Positions 11,197 to 22,949 of a stretch of 64,000 bases of DNA are shown here, piece after piece. The notes beneath the pieces are model-generated. The model ran no database searches. It was not told the DNA's origin and saw nothing but the letters and a program-made list of their open reading frames with translations. This DNA comes from Dactylonectria macrodidyma (Eukaryota > Ascomycota > Sordariomycetes > Hypocreales > Nectriaceae). The translations under genes and the position numbers were made by a program. Location: contig JAGMUV010000021.1 of NCBI GenBank assembly GCA_020744425.1, positions 992,001 through 1,056,000 on the forward strand. Reading direction: 5' to 3'. Every line of letters begins with the position of its first letter. The first letter of the stretch is position 1.

Positions 11197-11563
11197 AGGA
11201 TTGAGTCAATTTACATAACATGATGATGAACAAGGAAGATGTGTGTCGCGTATCACCAACAGGTTCCACCGTCCTTTACCGAGCTGTGCTGAAAATATGG
11301 CTGTTTAATCTCTTGTGCTCTTTAGGTAATTCTCATACATTGAGTGAAACTCACTCTTATTAACTTTACAATGCTATCTCTGTTGTTAAAATGTGTGCCA
11401 AGATTAAAATAACAGCACTAAGAAGTACTGTCCAAAGTATCAGCCATTTGCTCGACCCCCGCTATCACATGGTCCTTCTCAAAGCCCCTGCCAGTAAGGA
11501 TACCATGACTCGACGGATGATCGACATCTTCAAAGAGCGCAGTAAGCTCTTCAACAGCAGCTA
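11197..11563. other. Spacer between the monooxygenase gene and the Fot element
   Basis: Contains the 3' UTR of the monooxygenase gene. A 62-codon minus-strand frame (11418-11606) has no recognisable features. No gene is supported. Confidence 0.3.
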
Positions 11564-13422
11564 ACGTACTTGATAAGTGAGTGGGCCAAACAAGTGAGTG
11601 GGCCAAAAATCCCTCAATCTCTCATCTTTTCAATTAATCAATTGATTCTCAACCACCAAAGATGTCTCAATCAAATAAAGAGGGAAATATCCTTCTTGCT
11701 CTTCAAGCCCTTCGAAATGACCCAAAATTAAGTATCCGGAGCGCCGCAGAGATCTATGCTGTGCATCGTAATACCTTGCGTCGCCGGCAGAAAGGCATAC
11801 CATCTCAACACGATACTATCCCCAAATCACGCAGGCTATCTGATCTAGAGGAACAGTTCATTGTTCAGTTCATTCTCGACCTAGATTCGCGAGGGTTTCC
11901 CCCGCGACTGCGTGGTGTTGAAGAAATGACCAACCGACTGCTCGCTGACCGCGACGCGTCACCTGTCGGCAAGCGCTGGGCTTCTAACTTCGTCAGGCGA
12001 CAACCAGAGCTCAAGACGCGTTTTTTTCGTAAATACGACTATCAGAGGGCTAAATGCGAAGACGCAACTATTATTCGCAATTGGTTCCGGCTCGTGGAGA
12101 ACACAATTGCGAAATATGGTTTCGATCTAGCTGATATCTATAACTTTGATGAGACCGGCTTTATGATAGGCATAATCGCAAGCGGAATGGTTATCATAGG
12201 CGCAGATAGGCGTGGAAACCCGAAATCAGTCTAGCCTGGAAACCGGGAATGGGTTACGGTCATTCAGGCGATCAATGCAGAAGGCTGGGCGATCCAGCCG
12301 TTCATCGTGGTTGCGGGCCCATATCACCTCGCTAGCTGGTACTGGGAAAGCAACCTCCCGGGCGATTAGGCTATTATAATAACTCTAAATGGCTGGACTG
12401 ATAATAAAACAGGTCTTCAGTGGCTTAAGCACTTTAACTGGCATACGAAGAATCGATTGACCGGTCGCTATCATCTTCTGATCTTTGATGAGCATGAAAG
12501 TCACTACTTAGTCGACTTTAAGAAATATTGTGAATAGAATGATATTATTACGCTTTGTATGCCGCCTTATTCGTCTTATTTACTTCAGCCTCTTGATGTC
12601 GGGTGCTTTGGGCTGTTTAAAAAAGCCTACGGTCGAGAAATTGAGCGGTTGATCAGATGCTCTATAACCCACGTTTTAAAGACTGAGTTCTTCCCAGCCT
12701 TTTATGCCGCCCACTAAGCCGCCATGACGGCGAGCAATATTAAAGGGGGTTTTTGAGGGGCTGGACTTGCTCCTTTAGACCCAGAAAATGTCATATCAAA
12801 GCTTGATGTGCAGCTACGGACTCCAACACCGGCCGAGGAGGATGTCAGCCTCCCTGACCCTTAGGTCTTCAAGACCCCAAAGACTGTGGTTAAGGCTAGC
12901 TCGCAGTCCGAATACCTCAAAAGACGAGTTAGGACGCATTAAAGCAGCTCTCTAGCATCTATCCTCAAAGCGCTCGAGTCATTTTCTAAAGGAATAAAGG
13001 CAATAATGCATCAGATAGCATTATTAAAGTCTGAGAACCAGATCCTTCGACAGGCAAATGAGACCCTTAGTAAGCGGCGTAGAGCAAAAGAACCCGCCTA
13101 CAGAATAGAGGGAAGATGACTGTAGAGGAGGGAAGGGAAGCAATTGATCAAATAGATGTTAATACGCAGGTACACACTAAATCGTCGAAAAGTAGTGGCC
13201 AAGGAGGGTTAGCGCGACTGAAGGAAAGGCGCTGTAGAACTTGCAGAAAGACTGGTCATAATGCAAGGACCTGTCAGGTTATTGTTAAGATATCTGAAGA
13301 AGAGTATAGCGATTAGTTTTAATTAATTAAATGCTGTGTTATATTTTTATTTAAGTTCTTGTATTAAAGGTTAGGAAAAGTGTGCCACATACTTGGATGC
13401 ACTGCATGCTTATCACATACGT
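11564..13422 (+). mobile_element. Fot/pogo-family DNA transposon, copy 1 (complete ends, RIP-mutated)
   Basis: The element is 1,859 bp, close to the usual Fot1 size. Its ends form a terminal inverted repeat: TA then ACGTACTTGATAAG on the left and CTTATCACATACGT then TA on the right, 12 of 14 bases pairing. TA target duplications are at 11562-11563 and 13423-13424. Inside the left end a subterminal direct repeat (agtgagtgggccaaa) occurs twice. A second, truncated copy lies at 45994-47099 on the other strand and has the same layout. The transposase frame carries many stops, so the copy cannot move by itself. Confidence 0.8.
11662..13316 (+). pseudogene. Fot/pogo transposase with multiple nonsense codons
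   Basis: From ATG 11662 the frame reads an N-terminal helix-turn-helix (SIRSAAEIYAVHRNTLRRRQ), a second DNA-binding region (GVEEMTNRLLADRDASPVGK) and a DDE nuclease: NFDETGFM, then IFDEHESH, then QPLDVGCFG. It ends with a CCHC knuckle (CRTCRKTGHNARTC, 13239-13280). At least seven in-frame TAG/TAA codons interrupt it, first at 12232-12234 (copy 2 has CAG there). A one-base frameshift near 13116 separates the knuckle. The second catalytic block reads DEHES where active relatives have DGHES. The stops are CAG/CAA-to-TAG/TAA or TGG-to-TAG changes, the RIP pattern. Confidence 0.85.
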
Positions 13423-13589
13423 TATATGACATTCATTTAGCACTTTCTTAGACAAATACTCTAACAGCTATTAAGACACAATTTTACTATTATTATATCA
13501 TGACTTATTATACTCAATATAACGTCATAATCCATTAGATCATACACTCCTAAGCTGGGACCTACTGTAGATATAGGTTACACCTGACC

Positions 13590-14329
13590 GTCACAGGAAG
13601 GTCATGTTTTTAGTCAATACCGGCAATCTAGTCATATAACTATGCCCTCCTTTTTCTTGCTATAGTTCTCTTGCTTCGGATTGGCTCAGGAGTGCTTTAT
13701 TGCTTCCTCTTATGTATCGGAGTAGGGGAAGTAGGATCGAATTAGTCATCTAATATTTGCTCTGTAATTATCTGAACCACCATCCGTATGATCGCTATCT
13801 GAATCGCCAGTTAGCTCAAGGAAGAGGTTTAGAAGGGACAAGACATACCCAAACTTAGAATTAGAAGTACTAGATTAACGTTAATTATAGTTAGAGTCAG
13901 TAGTATATGTTTTTCTCCAGGGCAGGCTAGCAGTTTAGTGGTCTTGCGATCTGAGTGCTTTAATAGCAGTGTCGGGGAATTAGCTTTCTTTTATAGAGAC
14001 TGCTTTTAACTACGGATTAGAGATAAAAATGGGTTTCTGTTCGTAACCCCCCTAGGGCCAGCTGGTCGTAGCGGCGTCGGCAAGTCATTAACAGGATTCG
14101 ATGATATGGGCATAGATGTATTATGTATAGATAGGGCATTCTGCCGAACGAATTCCCAATCGTCAGAGAGAATTACTAAGATCCAGACAGTAGAATCGAC
14201 GACTTAAGTACCTTAGATAAGCTCGCGGTTAAGGACCCGTAAGACACGACCGCTGCATACAATCCACGACCCTTTAGGAAAGGGGTTCACAGCTTACTAC
14301 ATCCACCCGAGTAAAGAACTCTAAGGTTA
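13590..14329 (-). pseudogene. RIP-decayed coding relic of unknown family, with a repeated 3' end
   Basis: The minus strand keeps a long protein-like reading (GSWIVCSGRVLRVLNRELI, then STVWILVILSDDWEFVRQNA) broken by TAA/TAG codons. Its last part (13590-13790) ends in a basic tail and is homologous, in inverted orientation, to 19525-19725. In that copy the tail reads PIRSKRTTARKRRAQLYN. Here the same tail has stops exactly where the other copy has glutamine (three positions, CAA or CAG to TAA or TAG). I do not recognise the family; a transposon protein is likely because it is repeated. Confidence 0.45.
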
Positions 14330-15147
14330 TTGCTCTACTGGGAAGAGGAGGAGGACGTAGCATATGTGTACGCCTTTATGAGGAGGGCGGTCGTTCTCTA
14401 GCACTAAGTAAGAACCTAGCTTTATGAACACCGAAGTCTTGCTTAGCGGCTCTGGCCAGACATCCTCCTTGATATGGAAAGTGTCTAGATTGACAAGATC
14501 AGCAAAGGATATATATGCTGGAGAGCTTGGCCAGGGGGCGCTTTTATCGCTACTATTAAGGAGTCGAGGGATAATACTATGGGATTGTGAGCATCGATGA
14601 CTACCGGTAGTATGAATACGACGTAAGAGAACGTACGGAGTCAAGCCGCCATCACGCGGCAGTGCTAGCGCAACCTGCACAGATTGAGTTTCTTCTGTCT
14701 CCCATCCATCCAAACTTACGCTATAGAGGGTAAGTTTATTGGGAAAAAGTCGGGCGACTATAGTGAACCATTTCCCCTCCCAGTCCTCCTCTAAGGTCGC
14801 TGTTCTTGCTCCGGCGTTAAATATGGAGAGTAGCAAAGGAAGCCCCGAGGTCTCGCCATCTTCAGGACTGAGGAGACGCAGATAAAGGTCGAGAATGAAT
14901 GCAGGCTGGAAGAAGGGCAGGAAGGTCCCAACATACTTCAATGCGGACAATCATCTCGTTGACCTTGGCGTCGGCTTCCCGGTAGTCCTTGCATGCCTGA
15001 ACCAGAGCCTTTCCCCATCTTTTTTTTAATCCGGTTAGCCCTTATGATCATCTGTGATATCTATGGAATTATTGTCCTGGAAACATACTTCATGCATAAG
15101 TCGATAGTCCCAGTAAGGCCAATAACTCCAATAGCGAACTCAGCCAT
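14327..15147 (-). pseudogene. Start of a fungal signalling-type (STAND-like N-terminal domain) gene, broken downstream
   Basis: Exon 1 (15089-15147) and exon 2 (14937-15018) join across a clear intron (15019-15088, GTATGT...GCTAAC...AAAG) to give 47 residues starting MAEFAIGVIGLTGTIDLCMK and continuing WGKALVQACKDYREADAKVN. From memory, this resembles the N-terminal helical domain of many fungal cell-death and STAND proteins; I cannot confirm it. A second intron appears to start at 14936 (GTATGT), but the following sequence meets a stop in the expected phase. A 207-codon frame (14327-14950) overlaps without a recognisable domain. The gene is probably decayed like the relic beyond it. It lies head-to-head with the kinase-ankyrin gene, about 1.1 kb away. 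Confidence 0.4.
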
Positions 15148-16273
15148 TAAGTGCTGAAACCTAGACGTTAGTGGAATTTTCGAATATCGTGCTCAGGTGA
15201 AAGTCCGGGATGTCTGTAGTGCTCCCGTTGCTTCAGTGTGCGCCTGGGTGTAGGAATACAGACACGATGACAACCCAAACCGAGAGTCGATCGGAGTGGG
15301 GGGAACTGACTAGGGGTCAATCCGCCTCCCTTAAGACAGCGATTTGCATATGGGCAAGCGCGCGGACCGCCAACCTTTCTAGTGTTGCAAATGGTGTGAT
15401 AATGACGTGGAAGGCTGAACGGCAGCAGGTGGCTTGCTAGGGTTACCCATCCAAAGTCTTTATGGCGCCAATAGTTGGTCAACGCGTTTGCCCGAGTCCT
15501 TCACACTGCGGCAATTTCGCGATTCGTTAGGATGAGACTTTGGGCCTCAATCGGACAATGTTATCAACCGACCTTCTCAGAAATCCCATTAGGCAGGGTG
15601 TCCGCCACGTATATGGCATCTCCTGTCAACCGCGGCAGTACGTAGAATCAGTTTGTGATGTATTCGAAACTCATGCTAATATTGACGCCGCACGTCGATT
15701 GTCTTTTCAATGAAGTGTGTAACTATCTGGGGCGGCTGGGTCTCCAGCCAACAGGGGGATGATGCAAGCCGATCTAAACGGGGATAGCGCTTACAAGTCG
15801 GATGCAGACAGGGAGCTTCCCAGCCAGCCTGTGTTCCGCACACTTATCTCACTAGGTAGCTCACATGACCAAAAAAATGGACCATAGGTAATGGTGATTT
15901 GCTTGATGTGTCAGATTTACCAACTACACCAAGCCACAAAAGGAGGAGTTCCCCACTCGCAGCAACGCAACAGCGGCATATCTGTCCGACAATATGGAGC
16001 ATCGAACAGGTATCGTCAGCTACGGTGGGGTAGTCCGAATTCCTGGGAAGGATGCTTGGCTGTAGTAAAATGGATCCGCGGCCCAACATGTTAGCCGGTA
16101 AAACCAATTAACGTACATAGTAGAGCAGCAAGTGACAAGTCATGAATTATGGTGTAAAAGCTAGCCAAGGTCTAGATAAACCCACTTCATTCCCTGCCAC
16201 TAATGGTCACAGCGATCATCCAGGTAGAATTCTATCCCATTGCCCCTAAGATTCACCACCTATCGCCGAATTT
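15148..16273. other. Divergent spacer upstream of the kinase-ankyrin gene
   Basis: No gene is supported on either strand. The region should hold the promoters of both flanking divergent genes. Frames at 15168-15482 and 15844-16107 lack any feature beyond being open. Confidence 0.3.
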
Positions 16274-19200
16274 ATGGAAATACTTATCTCAATGGAGGAT
16301 GAACTACCGGATCATGTGCGGGACTACAAGCTGGAGACTACATTCCCTAAGAAACGCGAAATTGTCCATATCTATGATGACCCTGATGCGCCTCCATCGT
16401 CGCAACGACGGTTAGAATGTTGGAAGAGCGACAAACGGCCCATTGGCCGTGGTGGCCAGGGGCAAGTTTTTTTACAGACATGTACCAGTGGTAGTCGACA
16501 TTATACCCATCGCGCGGTGAAAATAATCCCACTTCAAGATGGCGGCGGAAGACGACGATATATTCGAGAGCTCGAAACCATTGTCAAATTCTCTCACGAC
16601 AAGGTACGCGCTCATCCGGGCTTCGATGTCATGCCATAGCCAGGCCGTTTAGCGCGATAACGGTCTATGAAGGTACTTCATGCTAACTCGGACGAATAGT
16701 ACTCTAAATACTTCGTGAAGTCGCTGGGATGGTATGAGAAAAAGGACTCATTGTGTATCGCTATGGAGTATGTCCCTACAGGAGATTTACAGACATATCT
16801 CCGCGATCATCCTGCCTTGCCTGAAGACGACTCCCGCCAGATCACCAGTCAAGTGCTGCGAGGCTTGGCAATCATGCACGGAGAAGGTTTTGCTCACCGT
16901 GACATAAAGCCCCAGGTGAGTGAACTCCGAAAAACTCGACCACCGTTCAATTTAGCAGTGGACAAGTATCTGATCTCCGGCATAAGAATGTCTTAATTCA
17001 ACAACGTCCAACGCCTACAGAGCCAGGCTCTTGGTGGGTCAAACTTTCAGATTTCGGTATCAGCAAAAGACTAGAAGCAGCTACTAGCGGAGCAAGCACA
17101 GTGATCGGTACTGTTGAATACATGTCACCCGAGCTCTTTGACCAAGACAGGCTCCTGGATATTAACTATCCGGCGGCAGATATGTGGGCCTTGGGCGTAA
17201 TGACCTTCTGGATATTGACCAAGTCTCGCATATTCCCGAGTCAACGGCATTTCTTTCAGTATGAAGCGCGCCCAGACACACTCTTCCCTCTTGGCTCGTT
17301 AGACGATTTTCATGTCAGCTTGGACGGGCAGACTTTTATTCGTGCTTTAATGAGGCCGAAGCCGGATGAACGACTAGACTCTAAAGCAGCCATTTGTCAT
17401 AGCTGGGTTCAGTCTTGGATGCCAAGAGCGCCAATGATACCAGACGATCGCAGCGAGTAAGTCCGGCGACTCATAGAATATTCTGAGCTGACAGTTGGCG
17501 ATGTAGATCATCAGCTTCATCTTCCGGAAGGAGTTCGTTCGATGGAGAGAGAGGAATGACAACACAGGTCTCAAATATCACTGATCTCCCAAATGCTTTC
17601 CAACCGGGCTCGATTAACCCAATGACTTTGACCGTTATTCCACAGGAGCCGTTGTACAAGGTGGTTAGCGACCACATATCGAACTTTCATGCCGAAGGGC
17701 CCAGGTGCCAACCATCTATACATGATCAGGTCCAGACACGGCTACTGCCAGAAGCAGAGGTGGGATGTAAGGCAGAGATGGGAGACAAGGCGGAGGTTAA
17801 GCTGCTTCTCGAGAAAGACGCTGACCTAGAGGCCAAAGATGACTCCGGTTGGACACCGCTATTGAGGGCAGCGGCGCAGGGGCATGAGGCCATGGTCAAG
17901 CTACTTCTCGAGAAAGGCGCTCACCTAGAGGCTGAAGATGGCTCTGGTCGGACACCACTATCATGGGCAGCAGAGAATGGGCATGATGCGGTGGTTAAGC
18001 TGCTTCTTGAGAGAGGCGCTAACCTAGAGGCCGGGAGTTGGACACCGCTATTATCGGCAGCAGCGGGTGGGCACGAGGCCATAGTCAAGCTGCTTCTTGA
18101 GAAAGGCGCTCACCTAGAGGCTAAAGATAGTTGGAGTTGGACACCGCTATCATTAGCAGCATTAAACGGGTGTGAGGCTGTGGTTAGGCTGCTTCTCGAG
18201 AAAGGCGCTGACCTAGAGGCTAAAGATTGCTCCGGTCAAACACCGCTATTATTAGCAGCAGAGAGGAGGCATGAGGCTGTGGTTAAGCTGCTTCTTGAGA
18301 AAGGCGCTGACCTAGAGGCTAAAGATGACTCTAGTCAGACATCTCTATTATCAGCAGCATCTGACGGGCATGAGACTATGGTTAAGCTGCTTCTTGAGAA
18401 AGGCGCTGACCTGGAGGCTAAAGATCAATGGGGTTGGACACCGCTATTAAGGGCAGTAGTAAAGAGGCGTGAGGCTATGGTTAAGCTGCTTATTGAGAAA
18501 GGCGCTAACCTAGAGCCCGGCGGTCAGACACCGCTTTCAAAGGCAGCAGAGATGAGAGAAGAGCCTATGATTAGGCTGCTTCTTGAGAAAGGCGCTGACC
18601 TAGAGGCTAAAGATGACTCTGGTCGGACACCACTATCACTAGTAGTAATGGATTGGCGTGAGGCTCTGGAGGCTTCGGTCAAGCTGCTTCTCGAGAAAGG
18701 CGCTGACCTAGAGGCTAAAGATCACTCCAGTCGGACACCGTTATCATTAGCAGCAGTGAACGGGCGTGCAGCTATGGTCAAGCTGCTTCTCGAGAAAGGC
18801 GCTGACCTAGAGGCTGAAGATGACTCCGGTCAGACACCGCTATTATTAGCAGCAGAGAGGAGGCATGAGGCGGTGGTTAAGCTGCTTCTTGAGAGAGGCG
18901 CTGACCTAGAGGCTAAAGACGACTCCGGTCAGACATCTCTATCATCGGCAGCAGCGAACGGGCACGAGGCCATGGTCAAGCTACTTCTCGAGAAAGGCGC
19001 TGGCCTAGAGGCTGAAGATTGCTCCGGCCAGACACCACTCTCAAGGTCAGCAGCGAACGGGCACGAGGCTATGGTTAAGCTGCTCCTCGAGAAAGGCGCT
19101 GACCTAGAGGCTGGCGGTCAGACACCGCTTTTAATGGCAGCAGCGAACGGTAACGAAGCTGTGATTAAGCTGCTTCTCGAGAAAGGCGCTAACCTAGAGG

Positions 19201-19319
19201 CTGAAGATGGTCTGGGTTGGACACCACTATCAAGGGCAGCAGCGAATGGGCATGAGGCGGTGGTCAGGCTACTTCTCGAGAAAGGCGCTGTCGGTCCACC
19301 CGGGTTTTACCGATTTTGA
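16274..19319 (+). CDS. Protein kinase fused to about 16 ankyrin repeats, 4 exons
   Basis: Exons 16274-16603, 16700-16915, 16987-17456 and 17507-19319 join in phase to 942 residues; all three introns have good donors and acceptors. The kinase looks active: glycine loop GRGGQGQVF (58-66), K83 in AVKII, HRDIKPQ at 176-182 followed by N183, DFG at 204-206, SPE and DMWALGV. After a low-complexity linker (340-430), ankyrin units of 33 residues run to the end. Most share the core TPLLLAA...EAVVKLLLEKGADLEAKD, and the DNA copies are nearly identical, showing recent duplication or gene conversion. Three units are shortened by three or four residues. The last unit ends abruptly (GAVGPPGFYRF). ATG 16274 is the first after an in-frame stop. 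The architecture is typical of fungal non-self or stress sensors with fast-evolving repeats; the ligand is unknown. Confidence 0.85.
17793..19290 (+). repeat. Tandem array of about 99-bp ankyrin-coding units
   Basis: The block 'aagctgcttctcgagaaagg' or close variants recurs every 99 bases (87-90 in the short units) through the array. Units at about 18240 and 18840 are almost the same at DNA level, so the array can expand, contract or convert. Confidence 0.85.
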
Positions 19320-19524
19320 AGACGACCTTCCTTAGCGTCCGGGCGCTTCCAGAATCGTATGTACTCAAGTAATCTGTCGGGGTTCATTGTTATTGCAGTT
19401 AGCAAACATGTAGACGAAGTAACTCATCACAGCCCAGCAAGCCTCTCTTAGTCCATCTACCCTACCAATCTCCATTGCTGATAATCGGGTAGATGGGTTT
19501 GTCTGAAGGCGGTAGGATCGGGTA

Positions 19525-19725
19525 GCAATCAAACGGACAGTAGTTCAAACACAGAGCAGTTATTGGACGATCAACTCGCTCCTACTACCCCTACTCCGAC
19601 ATATAAAAAGAAACAAAGTACTCCTAAGCCAATCAGAAGCAAGAGAACCACAGCAAGGAAAAGGAGAGCACAATTATACAACTAGAGTCCTAGCATTAAC
19701 TAAAAAGACAACCTTCCCTTGCACT
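19525..19725 (+). repeat. Inverted copy of the repeat at 13.6 kb, less mutated
   Basis: The segment encodes a basic tail (YKKKQSTPKPIRSKRTTARK, then KRRAQLYN and TAG). It aligns over roughly 200 bases with the complement of 13590-13790. Here the glutamine codons are intact; there they are stops. The sequence just upstream (19320-19520) does not match the other copy. Confidence 0.6.
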
Positions 19726-20379
19726 TTCCTAAAGGTCCTTAATAATAACCTACGAGACCAGCTTATAAAGCCTTGTATTGTCGTGATTTCCTAACATCAA
19801 GTATGTGAGGACTTCCTCCTTACTAAGCTCGCATTGTGTCCTGTTATTCATCTCGAAGACCCCGGAAAAAGACCATCCTATAACTGTGCTGGTATCGTCT
19901 CTTGGCTCCTCCTTAAATCCTGCCTATCCTGGCTGTTTGTCGGCCTAGGTCATCGAAGCCGGGCGTTGCTGCCGCGGCGCGACTATCCTCGACCTTGCGT
20001 AGAGGAACGCAGTCGACCTTGTGCACTGCCCAGTCGTCTGTCTGATGCGCTTTTCTTCAGTACGCCACCGCGTAAGATAGAGGTTTTAGACCCTAGTCCC
20101 AACCCGCTTCACCTGGTATAATTTCTAAGACTGGCGAGAGAGAGATTAGGTTGTCGCTTATTCTTTAACTTTTTATTCTTCGAGGCTTGCTTATATATAG
20201 CGACGTTACCTATACTATGATACTGATAAAACTAAAAGGTTGCAGGTCATATTGAAAAGGTGTGAGTTACGTGTGTCTGTGAGGAGCACAGCTCATGACA
20301 TAGTATCCACATCTCTGCCACCAGCAGATGGAACCATCTTAGTCATACGGTCTCAACAGATACAACCTTCAAATCCGGC
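19726..20379. other. AT-rich spacer
   Basis: A 95-codon plus-strand frame (19834-20121) has no recognisable domain. The minus strand may contain further decayed transposon sequence continuous with the relic to the right. No gene is supported. Confidence 0.3.
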
Positions 20380-21240
20380 ATCTTACCGATAATACCTAGA
20401 AGCAGCACTTCTTCACCAGCTTAATTACGCTAAAACAGTTCCTCCAGGCTTCCTTTGGCGGGCCGCTTGCCGGACCGGTCCCTCCTGTAAGATCGATAGT
20501 TTTACAGTATCTGCAGTAAACGCTATAAACGTATCTTAATCCTCTTGCGAAGTAGGTTGAACTCTTAGACGACGCTTTGGCCGGTCTAATTCATTCTTTA
20601 CCCTCTTCTTCGAGGATGGATAAGACGTATTAATATAAGCAGTAGCAGCAGGGAGTAATTCATAAGGGAGATGCGCGTATTCCTTCTGCTAGATCGAATA
20701 AGCAGTATTAATAGTCTTCTGATACTACTCTTCAGGCCAGTTCTAAAGAAGATAATGCTTCCGCTTAGAGGGACCGAGAAGCATCACAACAGCTTATACT
20801 AGCATTGACTCAACGAGGGCGTAGTGTTTATTAAGGATAAACTAGTCCATCTCAATGGAATAAACTATGCAGAGGTCCTTCTCTAGGCCTGACTGATATA
20901 ACACCTATATATCATCAGCTTCAAGCATTATCTTAATGAAATAGGATAAACCTTCTGATCCTTAAAGAAGGTGAGGATAGCATCCATCAGGGTAAGGCTC
21001 TGGGATAATAAAGCCCTACTACCTTCAACCCATAGTGTACTACTAGCAAATATAGAAAGAAACCTCTCTGTACGCTTAAGTGTATCTCACTGAACACCAT
21101 TGAACTGCGCTCCAGAAGCTTCATAACCTAGCTGTATGGCTTCGAAACAACTCTATCCATCATGATCGATGGATAGAGGCTGTCGGCATTACATTAGGGA
21201 TTAATAACGGCACTCGATGGTCCTCATGGTATCATCTCAT
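20380..21240 (-). pseudogene. RIP-mutated transposase relic, possibly hAT type
   Basis: One minus-strand frame can be followed for about 200 codons: EKDLCIVYSIEMD, stop, FILNKHYALVES, then GPSKRKHYLL, stop, NWPEE, stop, YQKTINTAYSI, stop, QKEYAHLPYELLPAATA, then a basic linker. An upstream block in another frame reads SQSLTLMDAILTFFKDQKVY. The stops are TAA or TAG, mostly where glutamine would fit. The order (helical block, Y-A-L region, W-PE motif, Lys/Arg linker) suggests the C-terminal half of a hAT transposase, but I cannot identify the dimerisation domain. The family call is tentative; the transposon-relic call is firmer. Confidence 0.45.
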
Positions 21241-22949
21241 CAAGCGTACGACACGCAAGGAGCGAGAGATTTAAGGACTTCATTGATCAACACCCTGATT
21301 GCGATAACTCTCGACTAGCACCCCAGCCTTCAAAATCTTTATGCCTCGCTTTAACTTTACTCCCTCTTCTCTGGGCTTGTTCATGAGCTCTTATTGAGGC
21401 CGGATTATCTTCAACGACCAGTACATCAACATATGCGGAGAATACCATGCACCACCTACCAATGACTAAAACCCACCAATAACTAGCATTAAACATTGCA
21501 ACTCATACAAATTCCAATTTCCTACACACCCGGAATGCAACCATCAAATTAAATAAATATGAAACTATGTAAAGTATTGGATAGATAATTAATGACATGG
21601 GTTTGATCCGCGCATATAGCCATATACAAGGCACATTTTGAGAGGGAGTCCGTCTCAGAATGCGCCGGTGGATGACAATTAGCCTTGTCATTACTATTAA
21701 TAGAGGGCCTCCCAGCAAGGGAACGAATACTAAAGGTTGGGGCCAGGGGCATATCGAATGTGATGGAAGGAGAGCCAGTGGATATTGAGTTGGTAGGAGG
21801 CCTGACTCTTGGCCACCTCTTCGTTCAGGGGATGGGAACATCCTCGGCTAGAAGGATGAACTCCGCAGGTTATAATCAGATGAGTTTGCTATGAAAAGTC
21901 GAAGAGGTGAAATAGCCGCTCATCGAAGCAAATGTTGAGATGACGGGCTTTACGAGTGCGTCTCGTTCGAGAGCAGAATCAGATGCTAGAAAAAGTCACC
22001 TTGTGCAATAGAAGCGAATCCTAGTCACAAGAAGACCAATTTCTCTCGATCCCGCCGCCCAAAGAAATACCTACAGCACCCTCCTAACAACGGGTGGTAC
22101 CTGTCTTTGTAGACTTCCGATTCGAACTCATGGGTATAGGGTAGGTACACTTCTAGCAGAGTAAACGTCATGCACTAGACTTAGCAGAGAAAATAACAAA
22201 GACTTAGTACGGATGGACACCAGAATTGACAGGGATTTGTAGGTGGGCGCGGCTTACTTTGGACTCGAGAGACATTTTGCTCAAGCTGCTGTCTCGCCGC
22301 ATTATCTTGGAAACATCAAAGTTCATGGTAGCAGCGCCTAGTTTGTTCCAATTAATAGCGTTATGACATTTGATCAGTCTTGACATCGACTGGCCTTTGT
22401 CTAGATTGGTCAACTGAACCTATTTCCCATTTCCTATTCCCGATTCTTATTTATATTATGCGTAGCTTTCTAGTATTGATGAGTAGGACAACTGGTTGGC
22501 CATTGTTGTCTGCCTTAGCGATAGTATAGTAGGCTGCAAATGATAAACACAACCCATGATGTGGTTGGGCGTGGAAGGTACTTTGCGTTGAGTGCCGTGA
22601 CTCGCTTTATATATTAATGTCCTTTAGTCCACTTCTGTTTAGTCCAATTCTGTTCAGTTATGCCGAGGTTAGTCAATATACCCAAGCTAAGAGCTTGCTG
22701 AAAATGGTCCGGGAGCATCAAAATACTGTCGTCTAGTAACTTTAACACCACATTATGGCTGAGCTTCCTGATACCCCAACGTCCATTTTTGACCTTTGAC
22801 GAAACTGGACATTTGATATGTCACAGCCTGCAGAACCATGACGGATTTTCCTTTTTACCTTACACCAGAAACTCACCCCAGACGAGTGAACCGGAACCAC
22901 CAACTCACGACTGACCAGTGAGCCAGCCCAGCCAGCTCACTGCCTCACC
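21241..22949. other. Gene-free spacer
   Basis: Several short open frames occur on both strands (for example 21503-21841 and 22204-22413 on minus) without domains, and none is supported. A remnant of the N-terminal half of the piggyBac element would be expected before 22950, but I see none. Confidence 0.3.

Noticed and set aside
17793..19290. Satellite DNA
   Set aside because: The 99-bp repeats keep one open frame of ankyrin units joined by splicing to a kinase.
22100..22140. tRNA-like B-box (gattcgaactc)
   Set aside because: No A box or cloverleaf could be built around it.
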